From the NCBI RefSeq assembly GCF_000422985.1, contig NZ_AUHC01000013.1, forward strand, positions 36,115 through 100,114: a DNA stretch of 64,000 bases. The letters run 5' to 3'. A program made the translations under genes and the position numbers. Each line of letters begins with the position of its first letter. Within the stretch, counting starts at the first letter, position 1. The stretch is from Erythrobacter cryptus DSM 12079 (lineage in GTDB: Bacteria > Pseudomonadota > Alphaproteobacteria > Sphingomonadales > Sphingomonadaceae). Of this stretch, positions 7,758 to 15,148 are shown in pieces. Under the pieces are notes generated by a model. It did not search any database, had not been told where the DNA came from, and saw nothing but the letters and a program-made list of their open reading frames with translations.

Positions 7758-8990
7758 ATGGCCTTGCGCCAATCGCCGCGGCGCGACACAGACACCTTGA
7801 TCTGGAGCAATTACGGAACATTCCTCGTGGCGGACGCAGCACAGTTGAGCATCGAGCCGGTCACCGACAAGCGCGGGCGTGCTGCCTTTGTCGATTGCGG
7901 GCGCGCCTTTTCCGACCGCCTGCCCCATTTCGTGCCCCAGCTGCGCTCCGAACAGCTCGAACTGGTCGATCCGGAGAAGAACCCCTTTTTCGGCCATGCC
8001 CGGGTGCAATTGTTCCTCGCCCGGCAGAACGGGCGCGCAGTGGGGCGCATCTCGGCCCATATCGACGAGCTGGCGCTCGCCATGCCGCCTGAGCAGGGCT
8101 TTGGCCCGGGCACGGGGTTCTTCGGCTATTTCGATGCCGAGAACGAGGACATCGCCCGGGCGCTGCTGACCAGCGCCGAAGCCTGGCTGGTGGGGCAGGG
8201 GATGCGCCGGGTGCTGGGGCCGATCTCGCTGTCGATCTGGGAGGAGCCAGGCCTGTTGGTGCGCGGGGCCGATCATTCCCCGATGCTGATGATGGGCCAC
8301 CACCCGCCGCATTATGCGGGCTGGATCGAGGGGGCAGGCTATGCCCGGGCCAAGACGCTCTACACCTACGAGCTCGATATCAGCCACGATTTTCCCCCGC
8401 TGGTGCAGCGCATCGTGCAATCGGGCCACCGCAATGCGCGCATCAATGTGCGCCGCGTCAACAAGCAGCGCTGGGACGAGGAGGTGGCAACCGTGCTCAC
8501 CATCCTCAACGACGCCTGGTCGGACAATTGGGGCTTTGTCCCCTTCACGCCCGAGGAAGTGGCCTATGCCGGCAAGAAGCTGCGCCCGATCATCTTTGAA
8601 GAGCTCAACATGATCGCCGAGCTTGACGGACGCCCGGTCGCCTTCATGCTCACCTTTCCCGATCTGAACGCCGTGCTGGCGCGGATCAGGGGCAGGCTGT
8701 TCCCGCTGGGCTGGCTGCACCTCTTGCGCTGGCTGCGCCGCCCCCGGGATGCAGGGATGCGGGTGCCGCTGATGGGGGTGCTCAAGGAACTGCACAATTC
8801 GCGTCTCGCCAGCCAGCTTGCCTTCATGATGATCAGCGCGATCCGCAAGGAGGCGCACGAGACCTTCGGTTCGGTGCGCGGCGAGATCGGCTGGATCCTC
8901 GAGGACAATCAGGGGATGGTGGCGATCGCCGATGCCATCGAGAGCAGGATCAACCGCGAATACGCGATCTACGCCAAGGCGCTGGGCTGA
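7758..8990 (+). CDS. BcerS/YghO-like GNAT-fold acyltransferase
   Basis: A 410-residue protein resembling the YghO family, which includes the bacterial ceramide synthase bCerS of Caulobacter. Family-like blocks are NPFFGHARVQLFLA, GRAVGRISA, GTGFFGYFDAEND-like, the GPISLSIWEEPGLLV region and a C-terminal domain with the RGEIGWILEDNQ segment. The first 25-30 residues from the ATG at 7758 do not look conserved; translation may really start near 7827 (GTG) or 7843 (TTG), where IEPVTDK begins the recognisable fold. Ceramide synthesis is plausible because sphingomonads make glycosphingolipids, but the family also occurs in non-sphingolipid bacteria, so the substrate is an inference. No serine palmitoyltransferase gene is in the window. 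Confidence 0.7.
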   Translation: MALRQSPRRDTDTLIWSNYGTFLVADAAQLSIEPVTDKRGRAAFVDCGRAFSDRLPHFVPQLRSEQLELVDPEKNPFFGHARVQLFLARQNGRAVGRISAHIDELALAMPPEQGFGPGTGFFGYFDAENEDIARALLTSAEAWLVGQGMRRVLGPISLSIWEEPGLLVRGADHSPMLMMGHHPPHYAGWIEGAGYARAKTLYTYELDISHDFPPLVQRIVQSGHRNARINVRRVNKQRWDEEVATVLTILNDAWSDNWGFVPFTPEEVAYAGKKLRPIIFEELNMIAELDGRPVAFMLTFPDLNAVLARIRGRLFPLGWLHLLRWLRRPRDAGMRVPLMGVLKELHNSRLASQLAFMMISAIRKEAHETFGSVRGEIGWILEDNQGMVAIADAIESRINREYAIYAKALG

Positions 8991-9048
8991 TCCGGCAAGG
9001 CCTGTTGCAGCAATGTGAGCCACGGGCCACGCGTTATGCGGGCCAGAC

Positions 9049-9085
9049 AAAAAAGGCCCCCGTTGCTTGCGCAACGAGGGCCTTT
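9049..9085 (-). terminator. strong intrinsic terminator, minus strand
   Basis: Arms 9052-9066 and 9071-9085 pair over 15 bp with one mismatch around a 4-nt loop. On the minus strand the stem is followed by six T (9054-9049). On the plus strand only three T follow, so it is a weaker terminator for the acyltransferase gene that ends at 8990. Confidence 0.75.
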
Positions 9086-9137
9086 CGGGATCGTATCACC
9101 AGCCGCTTGGACGGGAGGGGGGTCTCGGCGGTGACAT
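9049..9137 (-). ncRNA. candidate EcfG-dependent small RNA with C-rich loop
   Basis: Read on the minus strand, a stem begins at 9136. TGTCACC-GCCG pairs with CGGC-(T bulge)-GGTGATA down to 9094, 11 bp in all, and encloses a 20-nt loop containing CCCCCCTCCC (9122-9113). An 8-nt linker leads to a 15-bp hairpin (one mismatch, 4-nt loop) and a run of six T. Upstream, GGAAC-N16-CATT (9168-9144) lies at the right distance to start at about 9137. The layout, a 5' hairpin exposing an anti-Shine-Dalgarno C-rich loop plus a terminator, resembles alphaproteobacterial stress sRNAs. No minus-strand gene lies upstream to account for this terminator: phyR is on the other strand and the kinase gene ends at 10120. 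Expression is inferred. Confidence 0.5.
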
Positions 9138-9143
9138 GCCGAT

Positions 9144-9168
9144 AATGCCGCAAAGCCCTTGCGGTTCC
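9144..9168 (-). promoter_or_regulatory. EcfG-type promoter for the candidate sRNA
   Basis: On the minus strand GGAAC (9168-9164) is followed by 16 bp and CATT (9147-9144). The EcfG consensus is GGAAC-N16/17-CGTT, so there is one mismatch. There is no TTGACA-like -35 at the matching position. Confidence 0.45.
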
Positions 9169-9259
9169 CGCGCGGCGAAAAAAATGTCGCTATCCCGGGG
9201 TCGGCGCGAAATCATCATGCCGATCAGTGCTTTGCCTGGGGGCGCCCGCAGGTGACGGC

Positions 9260-9285
9260 GGAACCGCTATGGCGTGCTTGCGGTT
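9260..9285 (+). promoter_or_regulatory. EcfG-type promoter upstream of phyR
   Basis: GGAAC (9260-9264), 17 bp, GGTT (9282-9285): one mismatch to GGAAC-N16/17-CGTT. The predicted transcript would start about 40 bases before the phyR start codon. Positive autoregulation of phyR is known in several alphaproteobacteria. Confidence 0.5.
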
Positions 9286-9331
9286 GTTGCTATGGCCTTG
9301 GCCAAGGCCCTTCACCGAAGCGGAGTATGCC

Positions 9332-10123
9332 ATGTCGCTCGCAGCCCAGATCGCCGCCAACCTGCCTTACCTGCGCCGCTATGCCCGCGCGCTGGCCGGC
9401 TCGCAGGCCGATGGCGATGCCTTCGTGCGCGCGCTGCTCGAGGTGGCGCTCGCTGACGAGACGCTCAAGGCCAGCCTTGCCGGCGGGCGAATGCCGCTTT
9501 ACCGCGCCTTCAGCAAACTGTGGGCGAGCGCCACCGGCCCGATCGTCGGCGGCGCGCCCTCGAGCGAGCACGAGGCCGGGGCCCAGGCCCGGCTCGGCAC
9601 CATCACGCCCCCGGCGCGCCAGGCGCTGCTGCTGACCACGCTCGAGGACTTCTCCCACGCCGAGGCTGCGGCGATCCTCGATCGCACCCCCGATGACATC
9701 GCGGCGATGGTGGCCGAGGCGATCGCCGAGATCGAACGCGAGGCGGCGACCAGCGTGCTCATCATCGAGGATGAGCCGCTGATCGCGATGCAGCTTGAGG
9801 AGCTCGTCACCAGCCTCGGCCACTCCGTCAGCGGCACCGCCGCCACCCGCAGCCAGGCGCGCGCCGCGGTGGCCGAGGCCACCCCGGGCCTGGTGCTCGC
9901 CGATATCCAGCTTGCCGATGGTTCCTCCGGCCTCGATGCGGTGGACGATATCCTCGCGATCGCGACCATGCCGGTGATCTTCATCACCGCTTTCCCCGAG
10001 CGCCTGCTGACCGGCGACCGGCCCGAGCCGACCTATCTTGTCACCAAGCCTTTCCAGGAAGCGACGGTGCGCGCGGCGATCAGCCAGGCGCTGTTCTTCG
10101 GTTCGACCCGCCCGCTCGGCTAG
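9332..10123 (+). CDS. phyR: general stress response regulator PhyR
   Basis: PhyR is the anti-anti-sigma factor of the alphaproteobacterial general stress response: when phosphorylated it binds NepR and frees EcfG. The 263-residue protein has a sigma-like domain (about 5-135) and a receiver domain (about 140-255). Phosphoacceptor Asp191 lies in VLADIQL, acidic pocket residues in IIEDEPL, and the conserved Lys239 in VTKPF. The FITAFPERLLTG segment is the characteristic FATGUY-type receiver motif. The start ATG at 9332 follows CGGAG; an upstream in-frame ATG at 9227 would lie before the promoter. The gene converges on the sensor kinase and the two stop codons share CTAG (10120-10123). Confidence 0.97.
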   Translation: MSLAAQIAANLPYLRRYARALAGSQADGDAFVRALLEVALADETLKASLAGGRMPLYRAFSKLWASATGPIVGGAPSSEHEAGAQARLGTITPPARQALLLTTLEDFSHAEAAAILDRTPDDIAAMVAEAIAEIEREAATSVLIIEDEPLIAMQLEELVTSLGHSVSGTAATRSQARAAVAEATPGLVLADIQLADGSSGLDAVDDILAIATMPVIFITAFPERLLTGDRPEPTYLVTKPFQEATVRAAISQALFFGSTRPLG

Positions 10124-11859
10124 GGCTTCCTCACCCGCCGGTCGGCGGGCCGCTCACGGATGTGGAAATCCGCCGGGCGCCTCACCGGCACGGTGAGCAC
10201 GCAGCGCACGCCTTCGGGGGCGAAATCGAGCACCACCGGCTGGCGCAGCTCGTGGGCGACGACCTTCTCGATCAGCTCGGTGCCAAAACCGCGGCGGCGC
10301 TCGGCGGCGACCGGCGGGCCGCCGCGCTCCTGCCACTCGACCTCGGCAAAGTGCTCGCCTGCCTTGCGCCAGCGGATCGTCACCTGCCCGCCGGTCACGC
10401 TGAGCGCGCCATACTTGGCGGCATTGGTGGCCAGTTCGTGGATCGCAAGGCCGAAGGACAGCGCGTCATTGGGCGCCAGTTCCAGCTCCGGCCCCTCGAG
10501 CAGGATGGCATCGCCCAGCGCGATGCGGAAGTGCTGGAGTTCCGCCTCGATCACCGCGCGGATCGGGGTGGTGCCCCAATCGGTGACGGTGAGCAGATCG
10601 TGGGTGGCCGAAAGCGCGCGGATGCGCCCTTCGAGACTGTCAGCAAAATCGGCCAGCCCGCTGGCGCGGCGGCGGGTGAGCGCGATGATCGAAAGCACGT
10701 TGGCGAGCGTGTTCTTGACCCGGTGGTTGAGCTCGCGCACCAGCGAATTGCGGATCGAATGCTGCTCCTCGAAGAAGGCGAGCCGGGCCTGATCCTCGAA
10801 GGCCTGCTGCGTCAGCAGTCGCGCCAGCAGCATCAGCAGGCTGGCAAGCGCCAGGCCGAACATCAGCGTCACCATCGACAGCGGCGAGAGCACCGCCGGA
10901 TCGGCGTTCTCGACCACCAGCAGGAGCTTGCGATCGGCGATGGTGACTTCCTGCTCCACCCGCGCGCTGGTATCGGCGCCGCTGGCCCGTGCCACCAGCA
11001 GGTGCCCGGTGCTCGCCTCGCCGTCATAGAGCCGCACGCCGAAGCGCGCAGGGCCTTCGCGCGCCAACGCCGCGTCAAGGAAGGTGCGCGCACGAAACGG
11101 GGTATAGACAAAGCCGATCAATCGCCGCTCGCCCCCGGGGGCGATGCGGAAGGCGGGCATGTAGATCGCGAAGGTCGGCACCCCGCCAGGCGTTTCCTGC
11201 TCGAGCATGATCCGCCCCGAGGCAGCCGGGCGCAGCGTCAGCTCGGCCTCGGCCATGGCCGCGGCGCGGGCCGGATCGGAATACATGTCATAGCCGAGCG
11301 CGCGGCGGCTGATTGCGGTGGCCGGCGCGAACATCGCCACCGGCGCCACCCGCGCGCTCTGGCTGGCAGGGGCGGGGTGAATGTCGGGATAATCGGGTTG
11401 GCGCTGGCGGATGCGCGCAAGAAAGGCGGGCAGTTCGCGCGGCTCGAGCACCGGCAGCCAGCCGATTCCTTCCGCACCGGAAATCTCCGGGTCAAGCTTG
11501 AGCGCGCGCACGAAGTTCTCAAAGGTGGCCGGATCGACATCCTCGAGGCTCGAGAACAACGCCGCTCCGGCCCGCAGGTATGAGGCAAAGCCGCTCCCGC
11601 TGCGGTCGAGCGCGGCGGCCACGCTCTGAGCATATTCGCGCATCTGCGCCCGCTCGCTCGCCCGGGCGTTGCTCTCGATGGCAAAGACGCTAAGGCCGGT
11701 GATCGCCGCAAGCGCAAGGAAGATCGTCAGCGGAATGGCGCGCGGATAGAGCACCAGCCAGCGCCGCGCGCGGCCCGAAGGCGGCGGCGGGGGGGCGGCT
11801 GGCTCGCTTGCCGGGCTGAGGCTGCGCGTTGCGATGGTGCCTGATCCTGCCTGTGCCAT
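10120..11859 (-). CDS. CHASE-domain HWE/HisKA_2 sensor histidine kinase (PhyK-like)
   Basis: A 579-residue membrane kinase. After a Pro-rich N-terminus, helix TM1 (around IPLTIFLALAAITGLSVF) leads into a periplasmic CHASE domain of about 230 residues with the typical FASYLRAGAALF start. TM2 (VTLMFGLALASLLMLL) precedes a HisKA_2-type dimerisation domain with phosphoacceptor His in ELNHRVKNTLANV and a C-terminal ATPase domain (GLAIHELATNAAKYGA, GFGTELI). This kinase class usually phosphorylates PhyR, and its place between phyR and nepR-ecfG supports that. The start ATG at 11859 is chosen because TM1 follows at the usual distance; the nepR promoter lies just beyond it. Confidence 0.92.
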   Translation of the reverse strand: MAQAGSGTIATRSLSPASEPAAPPPPPSGRARRWLVLYPRAIPLTIFLALAAITGLSVFAIESNARASERAQMREYAQSVAAALDRSGSGFASYLRAGAALFSSLEDVDPATFENFVRALKLDPEISGAEGIGWLPVLEPRELPAFLARIRQRQPDYPDIHPAPASQSARVAPVAMFAPATAISRRALGYDMYSDPARAAAMAEAELTLRPAASGRIMLEQETPGGVPTFAIYMPAFRIAPGGERRLIGFVYTPFRARTFLDAALAREGPARFGVRLYDGEASTGHLLVARASGADTSARVEQEVTIADRKLLLVVENADPAVLSPLSMVTLMFGLALASLLMLLARLLTQQAFEDQARLAFFEEQHSIRNSLVRELNHRVKNTLANVLSIIALTRRRASGLADFADSLEGRIRALSATHDLLTVTDWGTTPIRAVIEAELQHFRIALGDAILLEGPELELAPNDALSFGLAIHELATNAAKYGALSVTGGQVTIRWRKAGEHFAEVEWQERGGPPVAAERRRGFGTELIEKVVAHELRQPVVLDFAPEGVRCVLTVPVRRPADFHIRERPADRRVRKP

Positions 11860-11912
11860 GCCCGCCTGCGCCGCGCCCGACCGTTTGTCTTGGCCGTGCC
11901 CGCGCTGCAAGC

Positions 11913-11937
11913 GGAACCAAACAGGTAGCGCATCGTT
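11913..11937 (+). promoter_or_regulatory. consensus EcfG promoter of nepR-ecfG
   Basis: GGAAC (11913-11917), 16 bp, CGTT (11934-11937) is an exact match to the EcfG consensus. It lies about 130 bp before nepR in the divergent region with the kinase gene and implies autoregulation of the sigma factor operon. Confidence 0.8.
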
Positions 11938-12066
11938 GCCGAATCGTCCAAACACCATGGGCAATGCGGTTCGATCGGGACGGGAACCGCGCCCGGCGCA
12001 AGCATGCCGGGGGCCGGACTCGCAGGGAGCCCGGAGGAACGGGATCAGGGGCAGGCTCAGGGCAGG

Positions 12067-12312
12067 ATGGCCACAGATCAGGATCATGAGGGGGCAAGGG
12101 GGCGCGGCGGCAGCGCCGACCGGACGCCGCGCCGCGCGCCCGATTGGGCCGATGGGCTCAAGCAGCTTTACGATTCGGTGGTCGAGGAAGACCTGCCCGA
12201 CAGTTTCAAGGCCCTGCTCGACCGGCTGGACGAACTCGGCCAGGGGGCAGCGCCCGGCGGCAGCGCCGCCAAGGCCGCGCGTCCCGCCACCAGGCCGGAT
12301 GACCAGCGGTGA
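12067..12312 (+). CDS. nepR: anti-sigma factor NepR
   Basis: NepR holds EcfG inactive until phosphorylated PhyR titrates it. The 81-residue protein has the family core WADGLKQLYDSVVEEDLPD followed by SFKALLDRLDEL, i.e. the two short helices that bind sigma; both ends are low-complexity and presumably disordered, as in known NepR proteins. The ATG at 12067 follows GGCAGG. Its stop overlaps the GTG start of ecfG by four bases (GTGA), so translation is coupled. An upstream ATG at 12004 would add 21 residues without family similarity. Confidence 0.95.
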   Translation: MATDQDHEGARGRGGSADRTPRRAPDWADGLKQLYDSVVEEDLPDSFKALLDRLDELGQGAAPGGSAAKAARPATRPDDQR

Positions 12313-12950
12313 GCGCGGATCACGCCCCCAAGGACGGCCCCGCCCCGGGCGACCGCCTCTCGGCGCTCGACAAGGCGAGCTTCAAGCGCGAGCTGACCGA
12401 AGTTGTGCCGCACCTGCGCGCCTTTGCCCGCGGGCTGTGCGGAAGGCCCGATCTTGCCGACGATCTGGTGCAGGAAACCCTGCTCAAGGCCTGGGCGGCG
12501 CAGGACCGCTTCGAACCCGGCACCTCGATGCGCGCCTGGACCTTCGTGATCCTCAGGAACGCTTACCTAACCGACATGCGCCGCAACCGCTTTCGCGGCG
12601 AATATGATGAGGGCGTGGCCGAACGTATCCTCACTGCGCCCGCCGGGCAGGAGGAACCGATCCACCTTTCCGATCTGCACCGCGCGCTTCTGACCTTGCC
12701 GCCCGAGCGGCGCGAGGCGCTGCTGCTGGTGGGGGCGGGAGGCTTTTCCTACGAGGAAGCTGCGGAGATCTGCGGCTGCGCCGTCGGCACCATCAAGAGC
12801 CGGGTCGGCCGCGCCCGCGCGGCGCTGACCGAAATGCTGGCGAGCGGCAACATCCCGCGCCGCTCGGCGAGCGACGAGGCCGCCCACCGGGCGATCCTCG
12901 ACGAACTCGAGGAAGTCGCCGCAGGCAACCTTGCCAGCACGCGGGGGTGA
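12309..12950 (+). CDS. ecfG: ECF sigma factor EcfG
   Basis: General stress response sigma factor of 213 residues. Region 2 contains DDLVQETLLKAW and the RAWTFVILRNAYL segment; region 4 has LPPERREALLLVGAGGFSYEEAAEICGCAVGTIKSRV, the -35 recognition helix-turn-helix (quoted here across two motifs: LPPERREALLLV and GTIKSRVGRAR). The C-terminal tail after 180 is non-conserved. It starts with GTG overlapping the nepR stop. The exact GGAAC-N16-CGTT element upstream of nepR indicates that EcfG transcribes its own operon. Confidence 0.96.
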   Translation: MSADHAPKDGPAPGDRLSALDKASFKRELTEVVPHLRAFARGLCGRPDLADDLVQETLLKAWAAQDRFEPGTSMRAWTFVILRNAYLTDMRRNRFRGEYDEGVAERILTAPAGQEEPIHLSDLHRALLTLPPERREALLLVGAGGFSYEEAAEICGCAVGTIKSRVGRARAALTEMLASGNIPRRSASDEAAHRAILDELEEVAAGNLASTRG

Positions 12951-13054
12951 CCTGCCGCCCGCCTGCTCGGGCAGGGGCGGGGGCAGCGCGATCATCCACG
13001 ATCCTTGCCCATGGTGAGGGAGCCGCCAGCGCCAAAGCGATGATGTGCGCAAGC

Positions 13055-13086
13055 AAAAAGGCCCGAGGCAGCGCTGCCCCGGGCCT
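13055..13086 (-). terminator. intrinsic terminator of sodB
   Basis: AGGCCCGAGGCAGC and GCTGCCCCGGGCCT (13059-13086) pair over 14 bp with one mismatch. On the minus strand the stem is followed by five T (13059-13055). It lies 27 bp beyond the sodB stop codon and also faces the end of ecfG. Confidence 0.8.
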
Positions 13087-13112
13087 CCCGTTCCTTCAAT
13101 GCCGACGTAAGC

Positions 13113-13721
13113 TCAGGCGTAGGTCCACACCGTCCCGCGCGCCAGGTTCTCGCTGGCAAAAGCCCAGTTGAGCTTTCCTTCGACCACCGCATCGAGATAA
13201 GCCGGGCGCTTGTTCTGGCGATCGAGATAATAGGCGTGCTCCCACACGTCGAGCACGAGCAGCGGGTTCATGCTGCTGTCGGCGAGGGTGTCGGCATCGT
13301 GGGTTTCCTCGATGGAAAGCTTGCCGTCCTTTTCGGCCAGCCACACCCAGCCGCTGGCGAAATGGCCGGCGCCGCGGTCCTTCAATTGCTGCTTGAGCGC
13401 ATCGAGCGAACCGAAGGCCTCATCGATCTTGGCGGCAAGCTCAGCCGAGGGCGCGGTGCTCTCGGGCGCCAGCGAGTGCCAGTAAAAGGCGTGGTTCCAG
13501 GTCTGCGCGGCATTGTTGAACAGGCCCTGGTTGGTGCCGCGCGCGGCAGCGATGATCGCCTCGAGCGGCTTGCTTTCATGCTCGGTCCCCGCGATCGCCG
13601 CGTTCATCTTGTCGACATAGGTCTGGTGGTGCTTGCCATGGTGGAACGAGAGCGTCTCGGCCGAGATCGCCGGGGCAAGCGCGTCAGCGGCATAGGGTAG
13701 GGGGGCAAGTGCGAAAGCCAT
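13113..13721 (-). CDS. sodB: superoxide dismutase (Fe/Mn family)
   Basis: Dismutates superoxide to hydrogen peroxide and oxygen. The 202-residue protein carries the four metal ligands in their usual contexts: His27 in LSFHHGKHH, the second His in TWNHAFYWHSL, and Asp and His in LDVWEHAYYLD. The sequence is closer to iron-type enzymes (QTWNHAFYW, NWAFASENL). The start ATG at 13721 is preceded by GGAGGATGAC, a strong ribosome binding site. Its position beside the stress locus is suggestive, but I find no GGAAC element upstream, so EcfG control is not supported. Confidence 0.95.
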   Translation of the reverse strand: MAFALAPLPYAADALAPAISAETLSFHHGKHHQTYVDKMNAAIAGTEHESKPLEAIIAAARGTNQGLFNNAAQTWNHAFYWHSLAPESTAPSAELAAKIDEAFGSLDALKQQLKDRGAGHFASGWVWLAEKDGKLSIEETHDADTLADSSMNPLLVLDVWEHAYYLDRQNKRPAYLDAVVEGKLNWAFASENLARGTVWTYA

Positions 13722-13791
13722 GTCATCCTCCGGAAGGCTAGTGTGTGAAGCTTGATAGCGACAACGCAGATGCGCGTTAAGGGTTGCAGCT

Positions 13792-15051
13792 TCAAGTCCG
13801 CGCGGTGCGATCGACCGCGCTGGCCACGGCCACATTCATGGTGACATTGCCGAGCGTGCGCATCAGATCGGGCAGCATCTCCACCGCCACCAGCAGCGCC
13901 AGCGGCTCCACCGGCACGCCCATGGCATGGGCGATCGGCCCGATCGAGACGACAAAGCTGATCGATCCGGGAAGGCTCACCGCCGACAGGCTGATGAGGC
14001 TGGCGACAAGGATGCCGGCAAGGCCGATCGCCAGCGGCACCTCGATCCCGGCCAGCGCGGCGATGTAATAGACCACCGCGAGGTTCATCGCCGCGCTGGT
14101 GGCGCGGAACACCACCACCTCGAGCGGCAGGACGAATTCGGCGGTGGCCGGGCTGAGGCCGAGCCGCGCGGCCGAGGCGAGCATCGCCGGAAGGCTCGCC
14201 AGCGAGGACTGCGTGGACAGCGCCACCGCCTGGGCGGGCAGCATAGCCCGGGCAAAGCGCGCGAGCGGCACGCGCCCGCCGAGCGCTGCGATGGCATAGG
14301 CAAGGACCAGCACGAAGCTGCCCATCAGGCTGACGGTGATGACATAGTGCCCGAGCGCGGCAAAGGCGCCGCCGCCGCTTTCCACCCCCACCCCATAGGC
14401 CAGCGCGAAGACTCCCACCGGGGCGGCGGCGAGCACCCAGCCGATGATCAGCAGCATGGCATTGCCGAGCGCGTGGAACAGGCCGATGAGGCGCTCCCCT
14501 TGCTCGCTCGGCAGGCGAGTGAGCGCCACCGCCAGCATCACGAAGAACAGGGTGAGCGGCAGCATCGCGGTTTCGGCCGCGGCAGCGATGATGTTGGAGG
14601 AGACCAGCGAGGCGAGGAAGTCGAGCACCTCGGGCACGGTGCCCACCTCGGCGCGCCCCTGTGCAAGGAAGGACTCGGCCCCGGCGGGCACCGGCCAGGC
14701 GCGCAGCAGCATGGGCATGACCAGCGTGGTAAAGGCCCCGCCGGCAAGCTGCGCGGCGATGAGGATGGTGATCAGCCGGCGCGCCACCTGCCCCACCCGG
14801 GCGGCGCGGATCATCTGCACGAGGCCCAGCACCAACAGCGCGGCGACCAGCGGAATGATCGTCATTTGCAGGGCGCGCAGCCACAGCCCGCCCACCAGTG
14901 CGGCAAGCTCGCCCGCAAGGCTCGGCGCGCCGAGCCTGCCCGCGGCGATTCCTGCCACCAGCCCGCCCACCAGCGCAGCAAAGGTCAGCGCCACCGGCAG
15001 GCGGATCTCGACCAGCGTGAAGGGGGCGCTCGCCTGTGTGCTCTCGTGCAA
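13792..15051 (-). CDS. DAACS-family dicarboxylate/amino acid:cation symporter
   Basis: A 419-residue secondary transporter of the sodium/proton:dicarboxylate or glutamate symporter family. It has about eight hydrophobic helices plus re-entrant loops; family features include [14 protein letters not shown], the serine-bearing hairpin [15 protein letters not shown] and the terminal [15 protein letters not shown] motif (DxxRTxxNVxGD-like, with the usual Asp positions changed). No ATG lies at the right place; the start is TTG at 15051, preceded by AAGGAACGGAAA. It is divergent from glmM. A second DAACS transporter lies at 38970. Substrate unknown. Confidence 0.85.
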   Translation of the reverse strand: MHESTQASAPFTLVEIRLPVALTFAALVGGLVAGIAAGRLGAPSLAGELAALVGGLWLRALQMTIIPLVAALLVLGLVQMIRAARVGQVARRLITILIAAQLAGGAFTTLVMPMLLRAWPVPAGAESFLAQGRAEVGTVPEVLDFLASLVSSNIIAAAAETAMLPLTLFFVMLAVALTRLPSEQGERLIGLFHALGNAMLLIIGWVLAAAPVGVFALAYGVGVESGGGAFAALGHYVITVSLMGSFVLVLAYAIAALGGRVPLARFARAMLPAQAVALSTQSSLASLPAMLASAARLGLSPATAEFVLPLEVVVFRATSAAMNLAVVYYIAALAGIEVPLAIGLAGILVASLISLSAVSLPGSISFVVSIGPIAHAMGVPVEPLALLVAVEMLPDLMRTLGNVTMNVAVASAVDRTART

Positions 15052-15148
15052 TTTCCGTTCCTTGTGCGGGCGCGGGCCCTTTCCTTTGCGCGATAACCGC
15101 GCCACAAGCGCAAGACAATCGCCGCCATCGGGCGCAAGGACGGGGGAC

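Noticed and set aside
9095..9137. A 14-codon leaderless frame on the minus strand inside the sRNA candidate
   Set aside because: Too short, Pro/Arg/Ser-only and overlapping the stem and loop; more likely chance.
8991..9331. tRNA or riboswitch in the gap before phyR
   Set aside because: No cloverleaf, no CCA end and no known riboswitch core; the paired segments fit a terminator and one hairpin instead.
12951..13112. GGAAC-type promoter for sodB
   Set aside because: Searched both strands of the intergenic sequence on each side of sodB and found no GGAAC at a suitable distance, so membership of the EcfG regulon is not supported.
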